From NCBI GenBank assembly GCA_963738575.1, contig CAVTWY010000004.1:1054001-1118000 (forward strand): a stretch of DNA of 64,000 nt, given 5' to 3'. Source of the DNA: CAVTWY01 sp963738575. GTDB taxonomy: Bacteria; Pseudomonadota; Gammaproteobacteria; Burkholderiales; Burkholderiaceae_C. Under the pieces are notes generated by a model. It ran no database searches. It was not told the DNA's origin and saw only the letters and a list, made by a program, of their open reading frames with translations. The position numbers and the translations under genes are program-made. This document shows, piece by piece, positions 26,504 to 35,648 of this stretch (positions are counted from its first letter, which is position 1; each line of letters opens with the position of its first letter).

Positions 26504-26808
26504 CGCGGCCCCTTCGCGCGGGCCCACTTCTCGGACGATGACAGGGACGGTGGGTTGCATAGGCGGTCAATGTAGCCGCACCCCGCGCGGGGCTGAAGAG
26601 GTCAAACCAGTGGATCGAAGCGAGCAACGCGCGGGCTGACCCAAGCACAAAGAAGGGAAACCTCGGGTCTTTCCATGCATAAAAGTATCGAAACTCGGGA
26701 ATTGGGTACCAATCTGCCGATGCTTTGAATTTCAGAATCCGGCACCGAAGGTTCACTTCGGGCCACGTCCGTTCCCGAAGTGGACACATGCAACCCTGGA
26801 GACATCCC
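26504..26808 (+). promoter_or_regulatory. Divergent regulatory region upstream of the polyol operon
   Basis: The 305-base gap separates the CoA-transferase gene from the polyol transporter. It is richer in A and T from about 26680 than the flanking genes. It holds a short palindrome ATTGGGTACCAAT (26701-26713, arms ATTGG/CCAAT) and a 9-base inverted repeat listed separately. The operon encodes an AraC-family regulator whose site would be expected here, but I cannot assign one of these elements to it. No strong -35/-10 pair was recognised. Confidence 0.5.
26754..26782 (+). promoter_or_regulatory. Perfect 9-base inverted repeat before the polyol-binding protein gene
   Basis: CACTTCGGG (26754-26762) and CCCGAAGTG (26774-26782) are exact inverted copies with an 11-base spacer, ending 26 bases before the start codon. 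The geometry fits either a dimeric operator or a hairpin in the mRNA leader near the ribosome-binding site. Confidence 0.55.
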
Positions 26809-28119
26809 ATGACGTTTTCGCTTAAAAAGACCATCACCCTGACGCTCGGCCTATGCATGGCCGTGGGCGCCAGCGCCGCCGACCTCGTGATTGCCACCGT
26901 CAACAACGGCCACATGATCGAGATGCAAAAGCTCACCCCAATCTTTGAAAAAGCCAACCCCGACATCAAGGTCAAGTGGGTGACGTTGGAAGAGGGCGTT
27001 CTGCGTTCGCGCGTCACCACCGACATCGCCACCAAGGGTGGGCAGTTTGACGTGATGACCATCGGTATGTACGAAACCCCCATCTGGGGCAAGAAGGGCT
27101 GGCTCAAAGAAATCGCCGCCGACGCTGCCTACGACGTCGATGACCTGCTGCCCGCCATGCGCAACGGTTTGTCGGTGGGTGGCAAGCTGTACGCGTCGCC
27201 TTTCTACGGCGAAAGCTCGATGCTGATGTACCGCAAAGACCTGGCCGACAAAGCCGGCGTCAAGATCCCCAACAACCCAACGTGGGACGAAGTGGCTGCC
27301 TTTGCCGCCAAAGCGCATAACCCCAAAGAAGGTGTGTACGGCATTTGCTTGCGTGGCAAGCCAGGCTGGGGCGACAACATGGCCTTTTTGACCACCTTGG
27401 TGAACACCTACGGTGGCCAGTGGTTTGACATGAAATGGAAGCCGCAGCTGGAAAGCAAGGCATGGAACGATGCCGTCAGCTTCTACGTGAACCTGCTGAC
27501 CAAGTACGGCCCCCCAGGCTCGTCGGCCAACAGCTTCAACGAGATCTTGGCGCTCACCAACGCCGGCAAGTGCGCCATGTGGATCGACGCCACCATCGCC
27601 GCTTCGTTTGTCAGCGACCCCAAGCAATCCAAAGTGGCCGCACAGATGGAATTTGCCCAGGCTCCAACCAAAGCGACCAACAAAGGTGCTAACTGGCTGT
27701 GGGCGTGGGCTTTGGCCGTGCCTGCTGGCACCAAGAACGAAGCCGCTGCGCAGAAGTTCATCAAGTGGGCCACGTCGAAGGAGTACATCGAATTGGTGGG
27801 CAAAACCAACGGTTGGGGCACGGTTCCTACCGGCACACGCAAGTCGACCTACGCCAACGCCGAGTTTGTCAAGGCGGCGCGTTTTGCACCCGCCGAAAAG
27901 GCAGCCATCGATTCGGCCAACCCGAACGACGCCACCTTGCCCAAGTCGCCGTACGTGGGTGTTCAGTTTGCCGCCATCCCTGAATTTCAGGCCATCGGCA
28001 TCGCCGTGGGGCAGCAGATGAGCGCAGCACTGGCTGGCAAGACAACCGTCAAGGCAGCCCTGAAGGCATCACAAACAGCGGCCGACCGCGAAATGCGCAA
28101 AGGTGGCTATTACAAGTAG
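26809..28119 (+). CDS. smoE: Polyol ABC transporter substrate-binding protein
   Basis: This 436-residue periplasmic binding protein starts with a signal peptide (LKKTITLTLGLCMAVGASAA, cleavage before ADL). It belongs to the family 1 extracellular solute-binding proteins of the mannitol/sorbitol (SmoE/MtlE) group, with the typical HMIEMQKLTPIFEKANP opening and an SFYGESSMLMYRKD segment. It captures sugar alcohols and hands them to the two permeases that follow. A GGAG ribosome-binding site lies 8 bases before the ATG. Among SmoE, MtlE and related proteins the gene name is a best guess from the operon context. Confidence 0.88.
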   Translation: MTFSLKKTITLTLGLCMAVGASAADLVIATVNNGHMIEMQKLTPIFEKANPDIKVKWVTLEEGVLRSRVTTDIATKGGQFDVMTIGMYETPIWGKKGWLKEIAADAAYDVDDLLPAMRNGLSVGGKLYASPFYGESSMLMYRKDLADKAGVKIPNNPTWDEVAAFAAKAHNPKEGVYGICLRGKPGWGDNMAFLTTLVNTYGGQWFDMKWKPQLESKAWNDAVSFYVNLLTKYGPPGSSANSFNEILALTNAGKCAMWIDATIAASFVSDPKQSKVAAQMEFAQAPTKATNKGANWLWAWALAVPAGTKNEAAAQKFIKWATSKEYIELVGKTNGWGTVPTGTRKSTYANAEFVKAARFAPAEKAAIDSANPNDATLPKSPYVGVQFAAIPEFQAIGIAVGQQMSAALAGKTTVKAALKASQTAADREMRKGGYYK

Positions 28120-28148
28120 CGCTCAACAGCAACCCTGATTGACCGTTT

Positions 28149-28174
28149 GCACCCCAGGGCTCGCCCTGGGGTGC
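28149..28174 (+). promoter_or_regulatory. Strong hairpin between binding-protein and permease genes
   Basis: GCACCCCAGGGC (28149-28160) and GCCCTGGGGTGC (28163-28174) form a perfect 12-base stem with a 2-base gap, and no T run follows. In ABC operons such intercistronic stems protect the binding-protein mRNA from 3' decay and lower permease expression. That role is inferred from position and stem strength. Confidence 0.7.
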
Positions 28175-28186
28175 CATCCCACCGCC

Positions 28187-29044
28187 ATGAATCGCTCCCT
28201 GCCACGCTGGCTGTTGTCGCCCGCAGTCGTCACCTTGTTCTTGTGGATGAGTGTGCCGCTGCTGATGAGCATCTATTTTTCGCTGGTGCGCTACAACTTG
28301 ATGCAGCCTGGCGACAAAGAGTTCATCGGCTTGATGAACTACGAGTTTTTCATCACCGACCCCGATTTTTGGCCGTCGGTTTGGAACACGGTGGTGTTGA
28401 TTGGCAGTGTGGTGGCCATCACCGTGGTGCTGGGTGTGGGTTTGGCCCTGCTGGTGAACGAGCCCTTTCCGGGCCGTGGTCTGGCGCGCGTGCTGTTGAT
28501 TTCGCCGTTTTTTGTGATGCCCACAGTCAACGCGCTGCTGTGGAAGAACATGATGATGAACCCCATCTATGGGGTGTTGGCGCAGGTCGCCATTTTTTTT
28601 GGGATGGAGCCCGTCAATTGGCTTGAAGACCATCCACTGGCTTCAGTGATCATCATGGTGGCGTGGCAGTGGCTGCCTTTTGCCTGCCTGATTTTTATCA
28701 CTTCGTTGCAGTCACTCGACCGTGACCAAATGGAAGCCGCCGAGATGGACGGCGCAGGGGCTTTGCAAAAGTTTTGGTTCTTGACCTTGCCACACCTGGC
28801 GCGCCCGATGGCGGTGGTGGTGATGATCGAGATGATCTTTTTGCTGGGCGTGTTCTCTGAGATTTCCACCACCACAGGCGGTGGGCCAGGCAATGCGAGC
28901 ACCAACCTCACGTTTTTGATTCACAAGCAAGCGCTGCTCAATTTTGATGTCGGCGTTGCGTCGGCGGGTGCCTTGTTTGCGGTGATCTTTGCCAACATCG
29001 CAGCCTTCTTTTTGATCCGCATGGTGGGCAAGAGCCTGGATTGA
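28187..29044 (+). CDS. smoF: Polyol ABC transporter permease (first)
   Basis: This 285-residue inner-membrane permease has six hydrophobic segments. The conserved cytoplasmic EAA loop is EAAEMDGAGALQKFWFLTLP, which docks on the ATPase. It resembles MalF/UgpA-type permeases of the sugar-alcohol group. The start at 28187 follows the hairpin by 12 bases. The second permease gene begins 9 bases after its stop. Together with the binding protein and ATPase it completes one importer. Confidence 0.87.
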   Translation: MNRSLPRWLLSPAVVTLFLWMSVPLLMSIYFSLVRYNLMQPGDKEFIGLMNYEFFITDPDFWPSVWNTVVLIGSVVAITVVLGVGLALLVNEPFPGRGLARVLLISPFFVMPTVNALLWKNMMMNPIYGVLAQVAIFFGMEPVNWLEDHPLASVIIMVAWQWLPFACLIFITSLQSLDRDQMEAAEMDGAGALQKFWFLTLPHLARPMAVVVMIEMIFLLGVFSEISTTTGGGPGNASTNLTFLIHKQALLNFDVGVASAGALFAVIFANIAAFFLIRMVGKSLD

Positions 29045-29053
29045 TCGCATCGC

Positions 29054-29872
29054 ATGAACAAAACACTTGCACTCACCCTGCGCACACTGCTGGCCTGGAC
29101 GGCCACGCTGCTGGTGTTCTTTCCGCTGTTCTGGCTGGCCATCACGGCGTTCAAAACGGAACAGCAGGCCATTGCGGTGCCACCTGAGATTTTCTTCAAG
29201 CCCACCCTTGAAACCTTTTACGAGGTGGTGGAACGCAGCGATTACTGGAGCTACGCCACCAACTCGTTGATCACCAGCGTGGTGTCCACGCTTTTAGGCC
29301 TCGCCATTGCGGCGCCTGCGGCCTATTCGATGGCGTTTTTTCCGTCGCGCAGGACGCGCGATATTTTGATGTGGATGTTGTCGACCAAGATGATGCCCGC
29401 TGTGGGCGCCCTCATGCCGGTGTACGTGATGTCGCAAGCCGCTGGGATGCTGGACTCGCTCACCGCCTTGATCATCGTCTTCACGATGGCCAACTTGCCC
29501 ATCATGGTGTGGATGCTGTACTCAGGTTTCAAAGAGATTCCCCCCGACATCCTGGACGCCGCTCGCATGGACGGTGCCAGCGTGTTTGACGAATTCAATC
29601 ACGTCATTCGCCCGCTTGCCACGGGCACGCTGGCATCCACAGGCTTGTTGTGCTTGGTGTTGGCGTGGAACGAAGCGTTTTGGTCGCTCAACCTCACCGC
29701 GGCCAAGGCGGGCACACTGGCGGCGCTGATTGCGTCCTTCTCCAGCCCCGAGGGCCTCTTTTGGGCCAAGCTTTCAGCTGCGTCGCTGATGGCCATTGGC
29801 CCCATCGTGGTGTTTGGCTGGTTCAGCCAAAAGCAGTTGGTGCAGGGCCTTACCTTTGGTGCCGTCAAATGA
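29054..29872 (+). CDS. smoG: Polyol ABC transporter permease (second)
   Basis: This 272-residue permease is of the MalG type, with an N-terminal hydrophobic segment, a NSLITSVVSTLLGLAIAAPA helix and the EAA-like loop DAARMDGASVFDEF. It forms a heterodimer with the preceding permease. Its gene is 9 bases after the first permease gene and 17 bases before the ATPase gene, so it is clearly part of the same operon. Confidence 0.87.
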   Translation: MNKTLALTLRTLLAWTATLLVFFPLFWLAITAFKTEQQAIAVPPEIFFKPTLETFYEVVERSDYWSYATNSLITSVVSTLLGLAIAAPAAYSMAFFPSRRTRDILMWMLSTKMMPAVGALMPVYVMSQAAGMLDSLTALIIVFTMANLPIMVWMLYSGFKEIPPDILDAARMDGASVFDEFNHVIRPLATGTLASTGLLCLVLAWNEAFWSLNLTAAKAGTLAALIASFSSPEGLFWAKLSAASLMAIGPIVVFGWFSQKQLVQGLTFGAVK

Positions 29873-29889
29873 TTGGGAAGGTTTAGCCC

Positions 29890-30927
29890 ATGGCGTACTT
29901 GCAGCTCAAAAACGTCGAGAAGCGCTTCGGCTCGGTGCACGCCATCCAAGGCGTGGACTTGTCGATCGAAAAGGGAGAGTTTGTGGTGTTTGTGGGCCCC
30001 TCAGGCTGTGGCAAATCCACGCTCTTGCGCATGATTGCGGGCCTGACCGAGATTGATGGGGGCAGCTTGCACCTCGACGGCCGCGACATCACCAAGATGC
30101 GCAGCAGCCAGCGCGACTTGGCCATGGTGTTTCAAAGCTACGCGCTCTACCCGCACATGAGCGTGCACGACAACATGTCGTTTGCCTTGCGCTTGGCCAA
30201 AGCCAGCCCGGCCGAGATCAAACAAAAAGTAGAAAACGCCGCACGCATCCTCAACCTCACCGATTACTTGCAGCGCACCCCGCGCGAGCTGTCGGGCGGG
30301 CAGCGCCAACGGGTCGCCATTGGCCGCGCCATCGTGCGCGCCCCCAAAGTGTTTTTGTTTGACGAGCCACTGTCCAACCTGGACGCCGCGCTGCGCGGGC
30401 AAACGCGCGTAGAGATTGCCAATTTGCACCGCAACTTGGGCGCCACCACCATCTACGTCACGCACGACCAGGTGGAGGCCATGACGCTGGCCGATCGGGT
30501 GGTGGTGATGCGTGACGGTTTGGTTGAGCAAGTGGGCTCGCCCCTGGCGCTTTACGACCGGCCGGCCAACCAGTTTGTGGCCCAGTTCATTGGCATGCCG
30601 CAGATGAACGTGATGCCCGTGGCAGCCGTGCCCGCCCTGCAAAGCGCAGGGCAAAAGCCCATGGCCGATGTGGGCCACTTGGGCATCCGCCCCGAGGCCG
30701 TTCATGTTCGTCCGGCGGGTGGTGGGGTGGCACAGGGCACGGTGTCGTTGATCGAAGCGCTGGGTGCCGACACCTTGATCTACACCGACGTGGCGGGCAC
30801 CCAAATTGTGGCCCGCCAAGGCGCCCGCACGCAGCTGCATGCGGGCGATGCGGTGGGGTTGGACTTTGACAGCGAAGCCATCCATTACTTTGACGCCAAA
30901 GGCCGCGTGTTGCACGCAGCTGCTTGA
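29890..30927 (+). CDS. smoK: Polyol ABC transporter ATP-binding protein
   Basis: This 345-residue ATPase belongs to the MalK/UgpC group. Walker A GPSGCGKST is at residues 36-44, the signature LSGGQ at 134-138, and Walker B FLFDEP near 155-160. A C-terminal regulatory (TOBE-like) domain of about 100 residues follows, with the IRPEAVHV motif. It powers import through the two preceding permeases. Proteins of this type can serve several CUT1 transporters. The dehydrogenase reading frame begins 14 bases downstream. Confidence 0.9.
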   Translation: MAYLQLKNVEKRFGSVHAIQGVDLSIEKGEFVVFVGPSGCGKSTLLRMIAGLTEIDGGSLHLDGRDITKMRSSQRDLAMVFQSYALYPHMSVHDNMSFALRLAKASPAEIKQKVENAARILNLTDYLQRTPRELSGGQRQRVAIGRAIVRAPKVFLFDEPLSNLDAALRGQTRVEIANLHRNLGATTIYVTHDQVEAMTLADRVVVMRDGLVEQVGSPLALYDRPANQFVAQFIGMPQMNVMPVAAVPALQSAGQKPMADVGHLGIRPEAVHVRPAGGGVAQGTVSLIEALGADTLIYTDVAGTQIVARQGARTQLHAGDAVGLDFDSEAIHYFDAKGRVLHAAA

Positions 30928-30940
30928 TGGGTTTGACGCC

Positions 30941-32367
30941 GTGAGCCTTCCTGCCTCCCTTGCCAACCACCGTGTGATCCTGCATTTGGGGTTGGGCTCG
31001 TTTCACCGCGCGCATCAGGCCGTGTACCTGCAAGCGCTGCACGACAAGGGCGATACCCGCTGGGTGCTGGCCGGAGGGCACCTGCGCAACGACATGGTGG
31101 ACACCACCGCCGCCCTGGTGGCGCAGGGCGGTGCCTACACGCTCGAAACCGTGACCCCTGCAGGCGAGCGGCGGTACCAAAAAATTCGTCCATCCGTCAC
31201 GTGGTGCCATACGACGCCGACTTGAAAGGCTTGGTCGCCATCGGTGCCGACCCAGCCACCGGCATCATCTCGTTCACGGTCACCGAAGCCGGCTACTACC
31301 TCGACAGCCGCAACCAACTTGACCCCGACAACTTTGCCGAGTTGGCGAGCGACCTGGCAGGCCGCAGTTGCAGCACCATTTATGGCGCACTGGAGCGCAT
31401 CCTGGGGGCGCGCATGGCAGCCCAAGGTGGCCCCGTCACGCTGATGAACTGCGACAACCTGCGCAGCAACGGCGAACGCTTTCGGGGTGGGTTGCTTGAT
31501 TTCTTGACGCGCCGTGGCAACCCAGCTTTGCATGCCTGGGTGGTCGCCAACACCACCAGCCCCAACGCCATGGTGGACCGCATCACCCCGCGCCCCACAC
31601 CCGACGTGGCGCAGCGTGTGGCCGCTGCGACCGGCTGGGCCGACGGCGCCGCCGTGATGGGCGAGGCCTTCATTCAGTGGGTGATTGAAGACCACTTCAT
31701 CGCAGGGCGCCCAGCGTTTGAGCACGTTGGCGCGCAAATGGTGCCGTCGGTGCTGCCGTTTGAAGAAGCCAAGATTCGCATCCTCAACAGCAGCCACAGC
31801 TGCATTGCCTGGGCGGGCACCTTGGTGGGCCTGCGCACCATCGACGAAGGCACCCATCACCCGGCCATTCGCCGCATGGCGCATGACTACGTCACCGACG
31901 ACGTGATGCCGTGCCTCAACCCGAGCCCGCTCGACTTGGCGGCTTACCGCGATGTGGTGCTGGACCGTTTCTCCAACCCCAACATCAAAGACACCAACCA
32001 GCGTGTGGCGGCCGACGGGTTTTCCAAGATCCCTGGGTTTTTGTGGCCCACGATTCAAGAGCGCTTGGCGGCTGGTGCGTCGATTGCCAAGGTGGCCAAG
32101 CTGCCTGCGTTGTTCTTTCATTTTTTGCGGCGCTGGCATCAGGGCGCGCTGCCTTACACCTACCAAGATCAAAGCATGGACCCCAAGACGACGCACGGCT
32201 TCTTCAACACCTCGGATCCGCTTGCCGCGTTTGGCAGCGACGCCGTGCTGTGGGGGCCTTTGGCCGGTGACCCCCGGTTGATGGCCGCCCTGCGTCAGGC
32301 TGACGCCGAGGTGCAAGCCTTTGTGGCGCAGCACGCCCCTGTGGCGGCCGCGGGTGGTGCGGCATGA
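30941..32367 (+). pseudogene. Polyol (mannitol/D-arabinitol) dehydrogenase, split by a frameshift
   Basis: The gene encodes a long-chain mannitol dehydrogenase family enzyme that oxidises mannitol to fructose or D-arabinitol to D-xylulose. The first part, from the GTG at 30941, carries the nucleotide-binding motif HLGLGSFHRAH and runs to about residue 83. The frame then changes near 31187-31191. The remaining 388 codons continue the family without a gap (TVTEAGYYLD, then NSSHSCIAWAG). Loss of one base after the CGT codon at 31187 restores the expected IRSIRHVVPYD join. As it stands neither piece would be active: the first lacks the catalytic domain and the second lacks the Rossmann motif. A sequencing error is possible. 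Confidence 0.85.
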
Positions 32368-33149
32368 CGGCGCGCTTGCAAGGCCAGCACGTGCTGGTCA
32401 CGGGCGCAGGCGGTGGCATCGGCTTGGCCACAGCGGCTGCCTTCGTGCGCGAAGGCGCGCAGTGCACCGTGGCTGACATCGCCGCCAGCCCCAGCGCGGC
32501 GCTGGCCGCGCTGGTGGCACAACACCCCGCGCAGTTGCATTACGTGGGTGCTGACGTGTCCAAGATGGACGGCGTCGCCGCGATGGTGGGTGCGGCGCGA
32601 GCGCGCTTTGGCACCATCACGGTGTTGTTCAACAATGCGGCGCTGTTCGACATGGCGCCACTGCTGGAGTCCAACGAGGCAATGTTTGACAAGCTCTTCG
32701 CCGTCAACGTCAAGGGCGCCTTCTTCACCATGCAAGCGGTGCTTGCCCAAATGGTGAGCGACGGCGTCAAGGGTAGCGTCATCAATTTGGCCAGCCAGGC
32801 AGGTCGCCGGGGCGAGGCCTTGGTGTCGCACTACTGCGCCACCAAAGCGGCCATCATCAGCTACACCCAATCGGCCGCCTTGGCCATGGCCCCGCACGGC
32901 ATTCGCGTCAACGGCATCGCCCCGGGCGTGGTGGACACACCCATGTGGGGCCACGTGGACAGCCTGTTTGCCAAGTATGAAAACCTGCAACCTGGTGAGA
33001 AGAAAAAAGCCGTGGGCTTGGCCGTGCCGCTGGGCCGCATGGGTATGCCCGACGACGTGGCTGGTGCCGCCGTGTTTTTGGCCAGCGACGAAGCCCGCTA
33101 CATCACCGCCCAAACGCTGAACGTGGACGGCGGCAACGTGATGTCATGA
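32364..33149 (+). CDS. smoS: Sorbitol (L-iditol) 2-dehydrogenase, SDR family
   Basis: This 261-residue short-chain dehydrogenase has the cofactor motif TGAGGGIG at residues 13-20, the catalytic Ser144, and Tyr157/Lys161 (YCATK). It closely resembles Rhodobacter SmoS, sharing SQAGRRGEALV, YENL.GEKK and the GGNVMS-type end, so it should oxidise sorbitol to fructose with NAD. It overlaps the dehydrogenase upstream by 4 bases (ATGA). With that gene broken, this may be the only working polyol dehydrogenase of the operon. Confidence 0.9.
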   Translation: MTARLQGQHVLVTGAGGGIGLATAAAFVREGAQCTVADIAASPSAALAALVAQHPAQLHYVGADVSKMDGVAAMVGAARARFGTITVLFNNAALFDMAPLLESNEAMFDKLFAVNVKGAFFTMQAVLAQMVSDGVKGSVINLASQAGRRGEALVSHYCATKAAIISYTQSAALAMAPHGIRVNGIAPGVVDTPMWGHVDSLFAKYENLQPGEKKKAVGLAVPLGRMGMPDDVAGAAVFLASDEARYITAQTLNVDGGNVMS

Positions 33150-33181
33150 TGGTGGTTGAACCCGCAACCGGATAGCCCACC

Positions 33182-34108
33182 ATGGCGCTCAAAGCAAGCC
33201 GCGAACCCGTCCTAGAGCACTCGCTGACGCGCGACGCCACCCTGGGCTACGAGCCCGAGGGCAGCTTTGCCACCGTGCGTTGCCTGAGCCACGGGTTCCC
33301 CAATCCGCTGGTGCGTTGGCACTACCACGAAGAGTACGAGCTGCACCTCATTGTTGAGACCCACGGCAAGGTTTTTGTGGGTGACTACATCGGGCATTTT
33401 GAACCGGGGCACCTGGTGTTGACGGGGCCGCGCCTGCCCCACAACTGGATCAGCAGCGACGTGCCTGCAGGTGGCGTCGCGCTGCGCGACATGGTGATTC
33501 AGTTTGCGGGTGAACCGCTGCGCAAGGCGGCTGATCTGTTGCCCGAGCTGGCCGACACCTTGCCTTTGCTGGAGCGAGCCCGCCACGGCATCGAGTTTTT
33601 TGGCATCAGCACCAAGGTCCGCATGCAGATGGAGCAGGTGCGCACCAGCCACGGCTTGATGCGCTTTGCGCGCTTCAGTGAGCTGCTGCACGAGCTGGCA
33701 GCCTGCACCGACTTTCGCCAGCTGTCGGCCGTGCAGTTGCAAAGCTACGACGACGATGTCACCCTGGCGCAAATCAGCGGCGTGGTGGACTACCTGGCCG
33801 AGCACTTGGCCGAGCCCGTTTCGATGGCCGACGTGTGCCAGCGCGTCAACATGGCCGAGAGCAAGTTTTCTCGGCACTTTCGCCGCGCCACCGGCAACAC
33901 CTTCACCGACTTTGTCAACCGCATGCGCATCAACCGCGCCTGCCAGCTGTTGATGGAGTCAGACCACTACGTCACCAACATTTGCTACGACGTGGGTTTT
34001 AACAATGTGGCCAACTTCAACCGCCGGTTTTTGCAAGTCAAGGGCATGACACCGCGCGAGTTTCGCCGCCAGTCTGAAGCTCGCTTTGGCGTTCGCGCCA
34101 GCGCCTGA
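33182..34108 (+). CDS. AraC-family transcriptional regulator of the polyol operon
   Basis: This 308-residue protein has an N-terminal cupin-like sensor domain (WHYHEEYELHLIVETHGKVF) and two C-terminal helix-turn-helix motifs. The second ends in the family signature YDVGFNNVANFNRRFLQVKGMTPREFR. AraC proteins of this size bind a sugar and activate catabolic operons. It is encoded within the operon, 32 bases after smoS and 12 before xylB, so it probably controls the promoter near 26.7 kb in an autoregulatory loop. The inducer is unknown. Confidence 0.88.
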   Translation: MALKASREPVLEHSLTRDATLGYEPEGSFATVRCLSHGFPNPLVRWHYHEEYELHLIVETHGKVFVGDYIGHFEPGHLVLTGPRLPHNWISSDVPAGGVALRDMVIQFAGEPLRKAADLLPELADTLPLLERARHGIEFFGISTKVRMQMEQVRTSHGLMRFARFSELLHELAACTDFRQLSAVQLQSYDDDVTLAQISGVVDYLAEHLAEPVSMADVCQRVNMAESKFSRHFRRATGNTFTDFVNRMRINRACQLLMESDHYVTNICYDVGFNNVANFNRRFLQVKGMTPREFRRQSEARFGVRASA

Positions 34109-34120
34109 CGGGCTGCCGCC

Positions 34121-35599
34121 GTGTACTTGGGGCTTGATCTCGGAACGTCCGAACTCAAGGCATTGCTGTGCGACGAGCACCATCGCATCCATGGCATCGC
34201 CCGGGCGCCGCTCACCGCGCAGCGGCCCCAAGCGCTTTGGTCGGAGCAAGACCCTCAACATTGGATAGACGCGTGCGAGCGGGTGATGTTGGCGCTCGCC
34301 GCCGAGCACCCTCAAGCCATGGCGCAGGTGCGGGCCATGGGCCTCTCGGGGCAGATGCACGGTGCTGTGTTGATGGACAAAACGGGCAAGGTACTGAGGC
34401 CAGCCCTGTTATGGAACGACGGGCGCAGCGCCGCGCAATGCGACCATTTGACACGTGCCGTGCCCACGTTAAGTGCCATCACAGGCAACTTGGCCATGCC
34501 CGGTTTTACCGCACCCAAGGTGCAGTGGGTGCGCGAGCACGAGCCCCAAGTCTTTGCGCAAACGTCACTCATCTTGTTGCCCAAAGACTATTTGCGCTGG
34601 CACCTCAGCGGCGAGGCCGTCAGCGACATGTCCGACGCATCGGGCACGTTGTGGCTCGACGTGGGGGCCAGAGTCTGGTCTGACACGATGTTGGCGGCGT
34701 GTGACCTTGGCGTGTCACACATGCCTCGTTTGGTGGAGGGTAGTGCGCTAGCGGCCCAGCTCAAGCCAGCACTCGCGGCGCGGTGGGGGCTGCCGCGCAA
34801 CGTGGTCATTGCCGGTGGTGGTGGTGACAACGCCGCCAGCGCCGTGGGCATGGGTTGTGTGGCACCGGGGCAGGGCTTTGTGTCGCTGGGCACCTCGGGG
34901 GTGATTTTTGTGGCGGGTGCCACCTTTGCCCCCAACCCGGCGAAGGCGCTGCACGCGTTTTGCCACGCCTTGCCGCAGCGCTGGCACCAAATGTCGGTGA
35001 TGCTGTCGGCCGCCAGCGCCTTGACCTGGGCCGCCCGCATCCTGGGCCTGGCCGACGAGGCCACGCTGCTTCAACAAGCCGAAAGCCTGGGCGAAGCGCA
35101 GCGCGAATCAGCGCCCGTGTTTTTGCCCTACCTGAGCGGCGAGCGCTCGCCGCACAACAACCCGAACCTGCAAGCTACTTGGCACGGTATGACGCACGAC
35201 CATCAAACGGCCGACTTGGCCTATGCCGTGGTGGAAGGGGTTAGCTTGGGCCTGCGCGACGGCTGGGACAGTTTTGGCGCCACGCCCCCCGCCCAACAAC
35301 TGTCGGCCGTGGGCGGCGGTGCCCGCAGCCGCTGGTGGTTGCAACAACTGGCCTCGACCTTGAACGTGTCCATCGTGCAGCACGAGGGGGGCGAAGCAGG
35401 TGGAGCCTTGGGCGCCGCGCGGTTGGCCTGGTTGGCGGATGGGGGTGATGAGGCGCAGGTATGTCGCGCACCACCGGTGGCGGGGGTGTTGCCGCCGCAA
35501 GCGAAGGATGTTGGGCAATTGGCGCGGCGGCAGCAGCGCAAGAAGGCGGTGTTGCACGCCACCGCCCAGCACGCCACCGCCCACTTGTCTCGTCATTAA
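34121..35599 (+). CDS. xylB: Xylulokinase
   Basis: This 492-residue kinase of the FGGY family phosphorylates D-xylulose to xylulose 5-phosphate for the pentose phosphate pathway. The markers are the phosphate-binding start LGLDLGTSELKA, the segment GLSGQMHGAVL that identifies xylulokinases, the YLSGERSPH motif, and the C-terminal GGGARSRWW ATP site. Translation starts at a GTG. The last 40 residues, rich in His, Ala and Gln, extend past the usual end. Its presence points to D-arabitol as an operon substrate, via the upstream (now broken) dehydrogenase. Confidence 0.92.
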   Translation: MYLGLDLGTSELKALLCDEHHRIHGIARAPLTAQRPQALWSEQDPQHWIDACERVMLALAAEHPQAMAQVRAMGLSGQMHGAVLMDKTGKVLRPALLWNDGRSAAQCDHLTRAVPTLSAITGNLAMPGFTAPKVQWVREHEPQVFAQTSLILLPKDYLRWHLSGEAVSDMSDASGTLWLDVGARVWSDTMLAACDLGVSHMPRLVEGSALAAQLKPALAARWGLPRNVVIAGGGGDNAASAVGMGCVAPGQGFVSLGTSGVIFVAGATFAPNPAKALHAFCHALPQRWHQMSVMLSAASALTWAARILGLADEATLLQQAESLGEAQRESAPVFLPYLSGERSPHNNPNLQATWHGMTHDHQTADLAYAVVEGVSLGLRDGWDSFGATPPAQQLSAVGGGARSRWWLQQLASTLNVSIVQHEGGEAGGALGAARLAWLADGGDEAQVCRAPPVAGVLPPQAKDVGQLARRQQRKKAVLHATAQHATAHLSRH

Positions 35600-35615
35600 A
35601 TAGCGCTTAAACTGC

Positions 35616-35627
35616 ACAGTATTCTGT
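35616..35627 (+). promoter_or_regulatory. Possible promoter/operator of the toxin-antitoxin pair
   Basis: ACAGTATTCTGT has inverted 4-base arms (ACAG/CTGT) enclosing TATT, and TATTCT within it (35620-35625) could be a -10 hexamer. It ends 21 bases before the antitoxin ATG. Phd-type antitoxins often bind palindromes over their own promoter, so this is a candidate site only. Confidence 0.3.
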
Positions 35628-35648
35628 AACTTCTTCAAGAGGCAAGTG

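Noticed and set aside
31178..31191. Programmed -1 frameshift at the run of six A in the polyol dehydrogenase
   Set aside because: The run does not form a standard slippery heptamer in the reading frame, no downstream stem was seen, and family members use one frame; a plain one-base loss or sequencing error is simpler.
35480..35599. His/Ala repeat at the end of xylulokinase as a separate domain
   Set aside because: The stretch is short and low in complexity, with no family match; it is better read as a tail extension.
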